A DNA stretch of 14,664 nucleotides from JAYTUJ01 sp043744615 (GCA_043744615.1 JAYTUJ010000060.1:1-14664), one strand, 5' to 3'. Counted from the stretch's first letter, positions 1 through 7,738 are shown. Notes: a model not told the origin generated them from the sequence alone. Numbers and translations are program-made.

Positions 1-33
1 TTTCAGTTGTCCGATTTTATCGGACAACTGAAA
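1..33. terminator. Perfect hairpin downstream of recR, probable terminator
   Basis: Two 15-nt arms (TTTCAGTTGTCCGAT and its exact complement) surround a TTT loop. The hairpin lies 12 nt beyond the recR stop on the minus strand, where an intrinsic terminator for the dnaB-recR transcript is expected. Any U-tract on the minus strand would lie outside the window, so termination is inferred from position and stem strength. Confidence 0.65.
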
Positions 34-45
34 CCAGATTAAATA

Positions 46-663
46 TTATCTCTTATTTTCAAGTGCCGATTGAATTGTTCGTGAGTCTGTGTATTCTAAT
101 TCTAAACCAGTCGAAAGCCCACGTCCAAGAGTTGAAACTTTTATACTGTGTTCTGTAATTAGTGATTCAATAAATTCTCGAACAATTTGTTCGGTGTGTT
201 CTCCTTCAACGGTAGTACTGAGTGCAAAAATAATTTCGGTCAAAGCAGGGGATTTTTTTTGTATGTTTTTTACCAGCTGGTGCAAGTATACTTTTTCAGC
301 TGGGTTTTTTTCAAGAATCTGAATAAGATCCCCAAGAATAAAATATGTCCCTGTGTACGCACCACTTTTTTCGATAGCATCAAGGTCGGTGTCTTTGGCG
401 ATAATAATAAGTTTTGAGGCATCACGTTTTGGATCACTACAAATTGAACACACTAGTATTTCTTTATTGTGTTGCAGATTAAAATATCGCATGCAATCAG
501 TGCATTGTTTCATTTGCGCACGAACAGTTTTAATGAGTTGAGTAATATCATCAATATAGCCTGAAGGTTGTTTGAGTAAAAAATACACAAATCGTTTTGC
601 TTGTCGCGGCCCGATTCCTGGGAATTCTTTAAATAATTGAGTTAATGTTTCGAGTGGGTTCAT
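46..663 (-). CDS. recR: Recombination mediator protein RecR
   Basis: RecR acts with RecO (and RecF) to load RecA onto SSB-coated gapped DNA in recombinational repair. The 205-aa length is typical. Visible parts are an N-terminal helix-hairpin-helix region (FPGIGPRQAKR, residues 14-24), a C4 zinc finger at Cys54, Cys57, Cys72 and Cys75, a Toprim domain from about residue 84, and the RecR-type C-terminus (TLGRGLSTGLELEYTDSRT). The ATG lies 2 nt after the dnaB stop, so the two are probably cotranscribed with dnaB first; no Shine-Dalgarno is visible. Two oddities: the loop between the Cys pairs (14 residues) is longer than in E. coli, and the acidic residue usual at the start of the Toprim fold (VVE in E. 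coli) aligns to Ala89 (IIIAKD). Identification is firm. Confidence 0.96.
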   Translation of the reverse strand: MNPLETLTQLFKEFPGIGPRQAKRFVYFLLKQPSGYIDDITQLIKTVRAQMKQCTDCMRYFNLQHNKEILVCSICSDPKRDASKLIIIAKDTDLDAIEKSGAYTGTYFILGDLIQILEKNPAEKVYLHQLVKNIQKKSPALTEIIFALSTTVEGEHTEQIVREFIESLITEHSIKVSTLGRGLSTGLELEYTDSRTIQSALENKR

Positions 664-665
664 AA

Positions 666-2123
666 TTAAAATGGATCGTTTTCTGATTGAGTTGCTTTAC
701 TAAAATCTCCAAAGTTATTTTTTTCGAGTGGCAAAAAGCGAGTTCGTTTTTCATCAAAATATAATTCAAATTCTCCGGTTGGACCGTTTCGATGTTTTGC
801 GATAATTATTTTTGCAATGTTTGGTCGGTCTGAATCTTTGTTTATTTTATCTTCTCGGTGAATAAACATTACTACGTCGGCATCTTGCTCGATAGAACCA
901 GAGTCTCGAAGGTCAGAAAGGCGAGGTTCACCTCCACGTTGCTCAACTGCTCGAGAAAGCTGAGAAAGGGCAAGTACAGGAACTTTTAATTCTCGCGCTA
1001 ATTGTTTAAGTGATCTTGAAATTTCTGTTACTTGCATAACCATGTTGTCATTATTTTTTGATTGTGTAGGGACCATCAACTGCAAGTAGTCGACGACGAT
1101 TAAACCTAATCCTTTTTCCATTTTTAATCGTCGTGCAACCGAACGCATTTTCATAATATTGTTTCCTGGTTGGTCGTCGATAAAGATGGGTGCTTTTGAA
1201 AGTGTATCAAGAGCGTCTCGCATTTTATCAAAATCACTTTCTTGAATTCCTTGTGCAGTGTGAATTTTCCATGAATCTACTGATGATTCAGACGCAAGCA
1301 TACGTTCTACTAATTGTGCAGATCCCATTTCAAGTGAAAAAATTCCGACCGGAATATTATGTTCAACCGCAGCTTGTCGTGCAATGTCCAAAGCCAAAGA
1401 TGTCTTACCCATCGAAGGTCGAGCAGCTAAAATAATTAAATCTGATTTTTGTAGACCGGCAAGGCGAGCATCCATTTCACGAAATCCAGTTGGAACCCCT
1501 CGAATTTCTTGTTTATTTTTATGTAATTGATCGATACGCTCAAAACTTTCTCCAAGCAAGCCCTTGAGTTCTTGAAATTTATGTTGTGTCGAAGATGTTG
1601 AAAGTTCAAACATTTTCTTTTCAGCAGAATCAAGAATTTCATCAATTTCTTTTTCTTCATCGTAACCCAAAGCCTCGATTTCTTCACCAGCTTCGATAAG
1701 GCTCCGCATCATGTGTTTTTTTTGCACAATGTGTCCGTAGTGCTCAACGTTTGCTGCAGAAGGAACGGTTCCTACAAGTTCAGTTAAGTATCGCGCACCA
1801 CCAATTTGTTCCAAAATACTTTTTTCTGAAAGTCGTGATGAAAGTGAAAGAACGTCAATTGGACTTCGCTTGCTCATGAGTTCGAGCATCGTTTCGTAAA
1901 TCATTCGATGTCGTTCTGAATAAAAAGAAGCGGGGACAATAATATCCATTACGTCATAAATCGCTTCAGGTCGAAGCATGATTGATCCAAGTAATGCCAT
2001 TTCGGCTTCAATACTTTGTGGGGGAATTCGAACACCATTTGGAAAGGCATTAGATTTTTTTTGCAAATCTTGATTAGAGTTTTGTTGTCGATATTGGTCG
2101 CGAGGTTTATATGATGAAGCCAT
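666..2123 (-). CDS. dnaB: Replicative DNA helicase DnaB
   Basis: DnaB is the hexameric helicase that unwinds DNA at the replication fork and recruits primase. The 485-aa protein has the DnaB N-terminal helical domain (about residues 35-135, beginning PPQSIEAEMALLGSIM), a linker, and a RecA-like C-terminal ATPase. The Walker A motif is ARPSMGKTS (234-242), with Lys240 and Thr241. The Walker B motif is LIVVDYLQLM (341-350), with Asp345. The LSQLSRAVEQR and LRDSGSIEQDADVV segments characteristic of DnaB follow. It has no intein and is full length. The start is supported by a -10-like TAAAAT six nt upstream, so the mRNA may be leaderless. It heads an apparent dnaB-recR operon. Arginine is almost always CGA. 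The family call is certain. Confidence 0.97.
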   Translation of the reverse strand: MASSYKPRDQYRQQNSNQDLQKKSNAFPNGVRIPPQSIEAEMALLGSIMLRPEAIYDVMDIIVPASFYSERHRMIYETMLELMSKRSPIDVLSLSSRLSEKSILEQIGGARYLTELVGTVPSAANVEHYGHIVQKKHMMRSLIEAGEEIEALGYDEEKEIDEILDSAEKKMFELSTSSTQHKFQELKGLLGESFERIDQLHKNKQEIRGVPTGFREMDARLAGLQKSDLIILAARPSMGKTSLALDIARQAAVEHNIPVGIFSLEMGSAQLVERMLASESSVDSWKIHTAQGIQESDFDKMRDALDTLSKAPIFIDDQPGNNIMKMRSVARRLKMEKGLGLIVVDYLQLMVPTQSKNNDNMVMQVTEISRSLKQLARELKVPVLALSQLSRAVEQRGGEPRLSDLRDSGSIEQDADVVMFIHREDKINKDSDRPNIAKIIIAKHRNGPTGEFELYFDEKRTRFLPLEKNNFGDFSKATQSENDPF

Positions 2124-2129
2124 GGCAAT

Positions 2130-2135
2130 ATTTTA
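2130..2135 (-). promoter_or_regulatory. -10 box for dnaB-recR (leaderless-type)
   Basis: TAAAAT on the minus strand ends 6 nt before the dnaB ATG, placing the predicted transcription start at or next to the start codon. No convincing -35 hexamer is visible 16-18 nt upstream. Confidence 0.45.
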
Positions 2136-2268
2136 CATGAATAAAATATAAACGAAAGATAAAAAAGTTCTAAAAGTTTGAAAAAACAGGCAAAAAAGGG
2201 GAAAGGATGTTGGTAAGGTGTGTACTGCATAGTTAAGACACGAACCCCAGTATTTTCATAGAGACATA

Positions 2269-2296
2269 TTTACTTTTTTTGTAAACATGTTATAAT
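2269..2296 (+). promoter_or_regulatory. Promoter of the 2443 orphan gene
   Basis: A perfect -10 hexamer TATAAT (2291-2296) lies 16 nt after a weak -35, TTTACT (2269-2274). Transcription would start near 2303, giving a leader of about 140 nt that contains the palindrome. The whole 2124-2442 gap (319 bp) holds only the dnaB -10, this promoter and the palindromic leader; I see no further gene in it. Confidence 0.6.
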
Positions 2297-2330
2297 TCTG
2301 CGGATAAAATAGTTCTTTGAAAAAGCGAAA

Positions 2331-2384
2331 TTTACTCCAGCAAAAAGTGTTTTTGTTAACAAAAACACTTTTTGCTGGAGTAAA
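2331..2384. repeat. 54-bp perfect palindrome in the leader of the 2443 gene
   Basis: Both 27-nt arms match without mismatch or spacer, centred on GTTAAC; the left arm begins TTTACTCCAGCAAAAAG. Flanking bases stop the symmetry on both sides. A degenerate third half-copy (TTTTGCTCAGTAAA) follows at 2393-2406, matching the right arm at 2370-2384 with one deletion and one substitution. The palindrome lies downstream of a TATAAT promoter and 58 nt before the ATG. It could act as an mRNA leader hairpin, an operator, or a DNA cruciform. No T-tract follows, so it is not a standard terminator. Confidence 0.95.
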
Positions 2385-2442
2385 ACAATACGTTTTGCTC
2401 AGTAAATAAAACACTCAATCCAACCAACAACCTTTTCAAATT

Positions 2443-3084
2443 ATGCAAGCTATTCTCGATCATGCCCCCACTACACCCTCTATTCTTTCCGGTGATACTT
2501 TATTTCTGCTCCCTGAATTCAGTGGGTCGCTATCGCTGGGTGACCTATTTAGTAAACCATTCTACGGCAGTCGATCATTTACCATTAACTTTGGAAAATG
2601 TCCAAACTTTAAAGCGTGGTTTTTTGACCCCTCAAAAAGTCTTAAGCCACAGCCAAGTCGTTCTTCGAACTACGCAAACATTGTAGGATCTTATAAAGAT
2701 ATTTTTATTTTCCGTTCCTCAATCAAGTTTAAAAATATGTATTCTTTGATAGATATTCATTTACAGCTTTGGCTGTATTCACAAGGACTTGAAAGTTACT
2801 TGTTAATCGAAAATGGCAAAGTGAATATCTTTTTTGTTCTACAACCTGTTGAGAAAATAGAAAAAGTCGGAAGAGAATACAAAGTTTCCTACTACGATTT
2901 TGTTTCTGAAAGATGGGTTTATGAAATCATCACTGATGAACGTTTGTTATTTACTAACAAGGCAGGACAATGTTTTATTGTGCGTTTAGGCACACTTTGT
3001 TTTGTTGATGGCATACCAGTTATGCGTGCACATAGAATTGAAGGAAGAGGTGTGAACCCTGCCAGACTCTTGCTTCGAAGCTAA
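2443..3084 (+). CDS. Hypothetical protein (orphan, 213 aa)
   Basis: I do not recognise this protein. It is soluble-looking, with no signal peptide or membrane segment and no nucleotide-binding or catalytic motif I can name. The C-terminal half alternates hydrophobic and charged residues (VNIFFVLQPVEKIEKV, YKVSYYDFV, QCFIVRLGTLCFVDGI), suggesting a beta-rich domain. It is monocistronic, with its own promoter and palindromic leader upstream and a terminator downstream. No Shine-Dalgarno precedes the ATG. Arginine codons are mixed (AGA, CGT, CGA), unlike the CGA-dominated housekeeping genes, so it may be an acquired accessory gene. The ATG at 2443 is the first in frame. Confidence 0.75.
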   Translation: MQAILDHAPTTPSILSGDTLFLLPEFSGSLSLGDLFSKPFYGSRSFTINFGKCPNFKAWFFDPSKSLKPQPSRSSNYANIVGSYKDIFIFRSSIKFKNMYSLIDIHLQLWLYSQGLESYLLIENGKVNIFFVLQPVEKIEKVGREYKVSYYDFVSERWVYEIITDERLLFTNKAGQCFIVRLGTLCFVDGIPVMRAHRIEGRGVNPARLLLRS

Positions 3085-3109
3085 CCAAACGTAATTCGCT
3101 TAACATATC

Positions 3110-3136
3110 TCGAAAGACAATAACATTGCCTTTCGA
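3110..3136 (+). repeat. Stem-loop 3' of the 2443 gene
   Basis: TCGAAAG-a-CAAT, loop aac, ATTG-c-CTTTCGA forms an 11-bp stem with one internal mismatch. It lies between the stop codon and the intrinsic terminator at 3144, so the mRNA would end in two tandem hairpins. Confidence 0.6.
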
Positions 3137-3143
3137 TACAAAC

Positions 3144-3183
3144 TTGACCCTCTCACTTCATTGTGTGACGGGTCAATTTTTTT
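3144..3183 (+). terminator. Intrinsic terminator of the 2443 gene
   Basis: TTGACCC (3144-3150) pairs with GGGTCAA (3170-3176), with a further CAC/GTG pairing inside, and seven T residues follow directly. Confidence 0.85.
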
Positions 3184-3210
3184 GCTTATTTTTCTAAAAT
3201 TTTGTATAAA
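3182..3210 (+). promoter_or_regulatory. Leaderless promoter of the nucleotidyltransferase gene
   Basis: TTGCTT (3182-3187), a 17-nt spacer and TATAAA (3205-3210) end 6 nt before the ATG at 3217. The predicted transcript therefore starts at or within a base or two of the start codon. The -35 box overlaps the T-tract of the preceding terminator. Confidence 0.65.
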
Positions 3211-3216
3211 TACCAG

Positions 3217-3942
3217 ATGAAATTAGTTATCTTAGCTGCAGGACGAGGAACTCGAATGGGTGCGTTGACAGACGTGCTTCCCAAACCGATGCTTGTGGTT
3301 AATGGAAAAAACCTTATCGAACATAAACTTGACGTCATGCCTTCCGAAGTTGATGAAGTTATTTTAGTTGTCGGATACCTAAAAGAAAAGATAATTTCAC
3401 ATTTTGGTGATAGTTATATTAAAAAAGATTCAAATAATTCTCAAAAAGAAATAAAAATTACCTACGTAGATATGCCCGAACTTACCGGAACAGGTGGTGC
3501 ATTGTGGCTCTGTAAAGATTTGTTTACAACACCCGATGAAAAGTTTTTGGTATTGATGGGTGACGATATTTACGGAGAAACTGATATTCAAAATTCACTT
3601 AAACATGATTGGGTGATCGGTGTTATTGAAGTTCCTGATATGCGCAGTGGAGGTAAAGTTGTGTTTGATGAAAATCATCGAATCACTGGAATCATTGAGG
3701 GAAATCATGCGGGCGAAGTTGGATATGCTAACACTGGTTTGTATGTGTTAACTCCAAAAATTTTTTCATATAACCTTGTAAAAAAATCTTCAAACCCCGC
3801 TGAAACTGAATATGGTTTACCGCAAACTATTTTAGCTGCAAAAGACGACCGACACATTTCTGCGGTTCAAATCAAAACATGGATTCAAGTAACGAGCCCT
3901 GAAGATATTGTGCGGTCAGAAGAAATTTTAAATAACAACTAA
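3217..3942 (+). CDS. Sugar-1-phosphate nucleotidylyltransferase family protein
   Basis: This is a NTP_transferase-fold protein that joins a sugar 1-phosphate to an NTP, giving activated sugars for cell-surface glycans. The N-terminal signature LAAGRGTRMG followed by LPKPML and, later, VLMGDDIYG (metal-binding region) are diagnostic of the RmlA/HddC/MurU-like superfamily. At 241 aa it is the short form, lacking a C-terminal left-handed beta-helix, so an acetyltransferase fusion is excluded. The exact sugar cannot be read from sequence. I chose the ATG at 3217 over a TTG at 3202 because the signature starts immediately after it and the -10 box ends at 3210. The methyltransferase gene follows 9 nt later, probably in the same transcript. 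Arginine is mainly CGA. Confidence 0.88.
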   Translation: MKLVILAAGRGTRMGALTDVLPKPMLVVNGKNLIEHKLDVMPSEVDEVILVVGYLKEKIISHFGDSYIKKDSNNSQKEIKITYVDMPELTGTGGALWLCKDLFTTPDEKFLVLMGDDIYGETDIQNSLKHDWVIGVIEVPDMRSGGKVVFDENHRITGIIEGNHAGEVGYANTGLYVLTPKIFSYNLVKKSSNPAETEYGLPQTILAAKDDRHISAVQIKTWIQVTSPEDIVRSEEILNNN

Positions 3943-3951
3943 AAAGAAAGA

Positions 3952-4437
3952 ATGATGTTTGATTTTCTAAAAGAAAAAGGTGTGATTATTCCAGAAAATG
4001 GACATGTTATTGATATTGGTTCAGGAGATGGAAGAGAAGGTCTTTTGTTTAAAGAAAATGGTTTACATGTAACAGATATCGATATTAAATACGGAATTGA
4101 TGCTACTACATATGATTATCCTCAAGATACATATGATATTGCTATTGCTAAAAATTCTTTACCTTTCATGAACGATAAGCAATTTGATGTAATAAAAAAA
4201 GTGTATCATACATTGAAAAACGGCGGTTATTTTTACGGGACTGTATTTGGCAAAGATGAGCCTTGGGTGGAGCAAGGTATTTTGACAGGAATGGATTTTA
4301 TAAAAACAGAAGATTATCTCAAGGAACTTGGTTTTAAAGTAGTGTGGAAATCTGAAGAAAAAGGTATTGGTAAGAGTATGAAAGATGAATTAAAAAACTG
4401 GCACATCTTTAAATTTTTGTGTCAGAAGTTATTTTAG
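3952..4437 (+). CDS. Class I SAM-dependent methyltransferase (small, TehB-like)
   Basis: The 161-aa protein has a clear SAM-binding motif I (VIDIGSGDGREG, about residues 19-30), an acidic motif II region (VTDIDIKYGID), a motif resembling IV (YDIAIAKNSLPFM) and a post-IV segment KVYHTLKNGGYFYG that is typical of methyltransferases. The substrate is unknown; pairing with the nucleotidyltransferase 9 nt upstream hints at small-molecule or glycan modification, but this is only context. A purine-rich AAAGAAAG precedes the start. Two adjacent ATGs (3952 and 3955) are possible. Its last 9 bp overlap the 3' end of cysS on the other strand, and I see no terminator hairpin in the overlap. Confidence 0.85.
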   Translation: MMFDFLKEKGVIIPENGHVIDIGSGDGREGLLFKENGLHVTDIDIKYGIDATTYDYPQDTYDIAIAKNSLPFMNDKQFDVIKKVYHTLKNGGYFYGTVFGKDEPWVEQGILTGMDFIKTEDYLKELGFKVVWKSEEKGIGKSMKDELKNWHIFKFLCQKLF

Positions 4438-5826
4438 TTTTGTAATAGAGTATGTATTGTTTGCATCGTCTTTAATTTCGTATCCAAGATGCTTTATACT
4501 GTCGCGAAGTTCGTCAGACTTTGAAAAGTCTTTTGAAGCGCGCGCTTGCGCGCGCTCATCTGCCAATTCAACAACCTCTTTAGGTATATCTTTTGTAGAC
4601 TGCACTGCAAATAAATAATCTTCAACAGATTTCTTGATATCAAGTCCAAATATCTGATCAAAATAAAAAATGGTTTCTTTTTTGTCTCCGTCCGAAAGCG
4701 TTTTGTCTTTAAGTAATTCCCAGACAAGAGCAATTGCTTTTGGGGTATCAAGATCATCATTTACAAACGATATAAATTTTTGTTTGTAGTTTTCATCAAT
4801 CGTTCCTTTTTTAAATTCTGATTCAAATGTGAATCCTGCAATTGTTTCAACGAGTCGTCTTAATGCTGTCTGACTAGCTTTTAATGCTTCCCAGGTAAAG
4901 TTTACTTGTGTTTGATAGTTTGCAGTTAATAACCAATATCGAAAGGCGAGTGGGGAAATTCCATTACCAATAATATTTTCTAAGGTATAAAAATTTCCTA
5001 ACGATTTTGACATCTTTTTTCCATCAACCAAAATGTGTCCGTTGTGGAGCCAGTAATTTACAAATTTTACACCGTGCACAGCCTCTGACTGTGCAATTTC
5101 ATTTGTATGATGAGGAAAAATTAAGTCGATACCACCGGTGTGAATATCAAAACTATTTCCTAAATATTCACCCGACATTGCAGAGCATTCGATGTGCCAA
5201 CCGGGGCGGCCTTTTCCAAATGATGCATCCCAAACTACATCGCCATCTTTTTCGGTCCAGAATTTCCATACTGCAAAATCTTGCGGATTTTCTTTGTCGT
5301 ATTCGTCGTTCGCAATTCGCTCTTGTAAAGATTGAGTATCAATATGAAGTCCTGCAAGTTGACCATAATCTTTTGATTTTGAAATTGAAAAATAAATTCC
5401 ATCAGATGTTTTGTACGCAATTTCTTTTTCAAGTAATGTCTCAATTAAAGAAATCATGTGCGCAACATGTTCAGTCGCACGAGGCGATGTTGTCGGTTCT
5501 TTAATATTTAATTGAGCAACATCAGCAAGATACATTTCTTCATATTTTTGAGTTAATTCACAAAGAGGTATGTTTTCTTTTTGACTTCGTGCAATAGTTT
5601 TATCATCAACATCGGTAATATTTCGCACAAAGTTTACCTTGTATTCATTAAGTTCAAGTACTCTTCGTAAAATATCAGGAAACACAAACGCTCTTAAATT
5701 TCCAATATGAATTCGGTCATATACAGTTGGCCCACAACTATAAATACCAGCAGTGCTTGGTGTAATAGGTAAAAATTCTTCTTTTTTGTGAGTAAGTGTG
5801 TTGTATAAAAATATCGGCATATACAT
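4429..5826 (-). CDS. cysS: Cysteine--tRNA ligase (CysRS)
   Basis: CysRS charges tRNA-Cys in the cytoplasm. The 465-aa protein is typical in length. It has the zinc ligand Cys31 in CGPTVYD, the class I HIGH motif as HIGN (40-43), Cys214 in WHIECSAMS, the FPHHTNEIAQSEA block with the remaining zinc ligands, and KMSKS (271-275). The C-terminal DALR/anticodon region is present. Two starts are possible: ATG at 5826 (MYMPIF) or at 5820 (MPIF). The -10 box at 5840-5845 allows either, with a leader of about 10 nt. An 8-bp GC-only hairpin falls inside the coding sequence at 4537-4556 (encoding ERAQARA), unusual in this AT-rich gene. Confidence 0.97.
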   Translation of the reverse strand: MYMPIFLYNTLTHKKEEFLPITPSTAGIYSCGPTVYDRIHIGNLRAFVFPDILRRVLELNEYKVNFVRNITDVDDKTIARSQKENIPLCELTQKYEEMYLADVAQLNIKEPTTSPRATEHVAHMISLIETLLEKEIAYKTSDGIYFSISKSKDYGQLAGLHIDTQSLQERIANDEYDKENPQDFAVWKFWTEKDGDVVWDASFGKGRPGWHIECSAMSGEYLGNSFDIHTGGIDLIFPHHTNEIAQSEAVHGVKFVNYWLHNGHILVDGKKMSKSLGNFYTLENIIGNGISPLAFRYWLLTANYQTQVNFTWEALKASQTALRRLVETIAGFTFESEFKKGTIDENYKQKFISFVNDDLDTPKAIALVWELLKDKTLSDGDKKETIFYFDQIFGLDIKKSVEDYLFAVQSTKDIPKEVVELADERAQARASKDFSKSDELRDSIKHLGYEIKDDANNTYSITKLK

Positions 5827-5839
5827 AATTTATGACCCT

Positions 5840-5845
5840 AGTATA
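5840..5845 (-). promoter_or_regulatory. -10 box for cysS
   Basis: TATACT on the minus strand lies 13 nt before the cysS ATG at 5826. The matching -35 is weak. The region 5827-5895 is a short divergent promoter region shared with the S41 peptidase gene. Confidence 0.45.
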
Positions 5846-5860
5846 GCAATTTATTGTCGT

Positions 5861-5889
5861 TTGCTCTATTAATTTAAAGAGGGTACTAT
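5861..5889 (+). promoter_or_regulatory. Leaderless promoter of the S41 peptidase gene
   Basis: TTGCTC (5861-5866), a 17-nt spacer and TACTAT (5884-5889) end 6 nt before the ATG at 5896, the same geometry as the promoter at 3182. Confidence 0.6.
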
Positions 5890-5895
5890 TACTCT

Positions 5896-7143
5896 ATGGA
5901 TACATCGAATACACCCGAAAAAAATATTGAACAAAAAATTACAGCACAATTTTTAACAAAAAAGTTTCTTCTTACTCTTGTTGTTGCCGTACTTATGGTC
6001 GGGTCTTTTTTTGTAGGATCTATCACACAAGCCGAAAAAACATATTCTCAAACTACTGGTCTTGCAACAAGTACCGACTTTAATTTATTTTGGAAGGTAT
6101 GGTCAACACTTGATTCTAAATTTAGCCCTGCAAAAAATGCATCAAGTACACTTGATAAAGACAAAGTATACGGCTCAATAAAAGGCCTTGTTGATTCATA
6201 CGGCGACCCATACACACAATTTTTTGCTCCTAAAGAAGCCAAAACACTTGCGCAAGATTTATCAGGTCAATTTACTGGAGTTGGAATGATTGTCGACGTT
6301 GCTGCTGACAAATCACTTGTGGTAACTTCACCAATTAAAGGTTCTCCTGCAGAGCTTGCTGGAATTAGAACGGGCGATAAAATATTATTTATCGATGATG
6401 TTGATGTTTCAACATTAAATCAAAATCAAGCTGTCGAAAAAATTCGAGGCCCTGTTGGTACTCCCGTAACAATAACTTTAATGCATGCCGGACAAACCAC
6501 TTTTTATAAAGTGACTGTTATTCGAAAAGTAATTGATTTTCCAGTTATTGAAACCGAACAATTACAAAATGGTATTTTTGAAATAAAGTTTTATGAATTT
6601 ACCGATAATTCTGCAAAATTGTTTCAAAACGCACTTCGAGAATTTGTGAAATCTGGAAATAATAAATTAATCATTGATCTTCGAGGTAATCCGGGTGGAT
6701 ACCTTGATGCAGCGGTTGATATTGGAAGTTGGTTTTTGCCACAAGGTAAAATTATTGTAAAAGAAGATTTTGGTTCAAAAGCAGATCCTATTTATTATCG
6801 AAGTAAAGGATATAACTTATTTACCGACAAATTAAAAATAGTTATTCTTGTCGATAAAGGTTCTGCTTCGGCATCAGAAATTTTAGCAGGAGCATTGCGC
6901 GAACACGGAGTAGCTCAGTTAGTTGGAGTAACTACATTTGGAAAAGGTTCAGTTCAAGAGCTTATTAACTTCAATGACGGTGCAACCTTAAAAGTTACCG
7001 TAGCACATTGGTTTACTCCGTTAGGTGTTTCAATTTCTAAACAAGGTTTAACACCTGATTATGAAGTAAAATTCACTGACGAAGATATAAAGTTAAAGCG
7101 AGATGCACAACTTGAAAAAGCAAAGGAAGTTCTGTTAAAATAG
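5896..7143 (+). CDS. C-terminal processing peptidase, S41 family (CtpA/Prc-like)
   Basis: This serine protease family cleaves C-terminal tails of secreted or envelope proteins. The 415-aa protein has an N-terminal membrane anchor (about residues 23-43), a PDZ domain (about 115-200, including KGSPAELAGIRTGDKILFIDD) and the S41 catalytic core. The catalytic Ser-Lys dyad is Ser325 in DKGSASASEILAGAL and Lys350 in TTFGKGSVQ. The 25-residue spacing equals that in Prc and CtpB, and Gln354 is in the usual place. The catalytic domain should face outside the membrane. rplI begins 22 nt downstream and may be cotranscribed, although the two are not functionally linked in any way I know. Family is certain; the physiological substrate is not readable. 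Confidence 0.95.
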   Translation: MDTSNTPEKNIEQKITAQFLTKKFLLTLVVAVLMVGSFFVGSITQAEKTYSQTTGLATSTDFNLFWKVWSTLDSKFSPAKNASSTLDKDKVYGSIKGLVDSYGDPYTQFFAPKEAKTLAQDLSGQFTGVGMIVDVAADKSLVVTSPIKGSPAELAGIRTGDKILFIDDVDVSTLNQNQAVEKIRGPVGTPVTITLMHAGQTTFYKVTVIRKVIDFPVIETEQLQNGIFEIKFYEFTDNSAKLFQNALREFVKSGNNKLIIDLRGNPGGYLDAAVDIGSWFLPQGKIIVKEDFGSKADPIYYRSKGYNLFTDKLKIVILVDKGSASASEILAGALREHGVAQLVGVTTFGKGSVQELINFNDGATLKVTVAHWFTPLGVSISKQGLTPDYEVKFTDEDIKLKRDAQLEKAKEVLLK

Positions 7144-7165
7144 ATAAACAATTAATTAAAAATAT

Positions 7166-7609
7166 ATGAAAATAGTATTACTGAAAAACGTTGCAGGAAT
7201 TGGAAGCAAATACGATATAAAAGAGGTTTCAAACGGATACGCGCTTAACTCACTTATCCCAAAAGGACTTGCGCAAACAGCAACAGAATCTGTAATTAAA
7301 AAAGCTGGTCAAATGAAGGCGAATGATATGACAGAAAAGAAAGTTCAAGAAGAGCTTCTATCAAAAAACTTAAGCTCAATAGGCTCAGTCGTTGTAACAA
7401 TAAAAGGAAAAGCAAATGATCAAGGTCACTTGTTTGCTTCGATTCATAAAGATGTAATTATCGCAGCACTTTCACAGCAAGCTCATGTAAATATGCATGC
7501 AGATTTTATCATGCTCGATAAGCCGATTAAAACAACAGGTTCTCATAAGGTAGAGGTTAAAGTAGGAGACAAAAACACACAGTTTGTTGTAGAAGTAGAA
7601 GCGGAATAG
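7166..7609 (+). CDS. rplI: 50S ribosomal protein L9
   Basis: L9 binds 23S rRNA at the base of the L1 stalk and helps keep the reading frame. The 147-aa protein has the N-terminal L9 signature (MKIVLLKNVAGIGSKYDIKE, then SNGYALNSLIPKGLAQ), a connecting helix rich in Lys, Glu and Gln, and a C-terminal domain (GSVVVTIKGKANDQGHLFASI). It is complete. L9 is missing in some CPR lineages, so its presence is mildly informative about the host. No Shine-Dalgarno is seen. The last codons (GCG GAA TAG) fall within the left arm of the large inverted repeat that follows. Confidence 0.97.
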   Translation: MKIVLLKNVAGIGSKYDIKEVSNGYALNSLIPKGLAQTATESVIKKAGQMKANDMTEKKVQEELLSKNLSSIGSVVVTIKGKANDQGHLFASIHKDVIIAALSQQAHVNMHADFIMLDKPIKTTGSHKVEVKVGDKNTQFVVEVEAE

Positions 7610-7738
7610 ATATATAATATAAAATACCTTCTTGAAAGTCGCCATAATTTTTTGCTAAAAATTTGGCTTCCGCTCGGCCCGACGGCCTGTGCGAAACTTT
7701 CAAGAAGGTATTTTATTTATATATCTATTCTTCCGCTC
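7598..7738. repeat. Large inverted repeat with two inner hairpins between rplI and rpmA
   Basis: A perfect 19-bp outer stem (AAAATACCTTCTTGAAAGT, 7621-7639, with 7696-7714) encloses two further hairpins. One is at 7641-7667: GCCA/TGGC plus AATTTTT/AAAAATT with a bulged T and a TGCT loop. The other is at 7671-7693: CGC/GCG plus GGCC/GGCC with a CGAC loop. The layout is a three-way junction. Outside the core, the arms continue with about 18 more matching bases and two small indels, reaching into the last codons of rplI on the left. It sits where the convergent rplI and rpmA transcripts meet and may terminate both. The loop is much more GC-rich than its surroundings. Confidence 0.9.

Noticed and set aside
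5007..5504. 165-aa open frame antisense to cysS
   Set aside because: It lies wholly within cysS, whose identity is certain, and its translation has no recognisable motif and an odd Cys/His/Arg-rich composition typical of a shadow frame.
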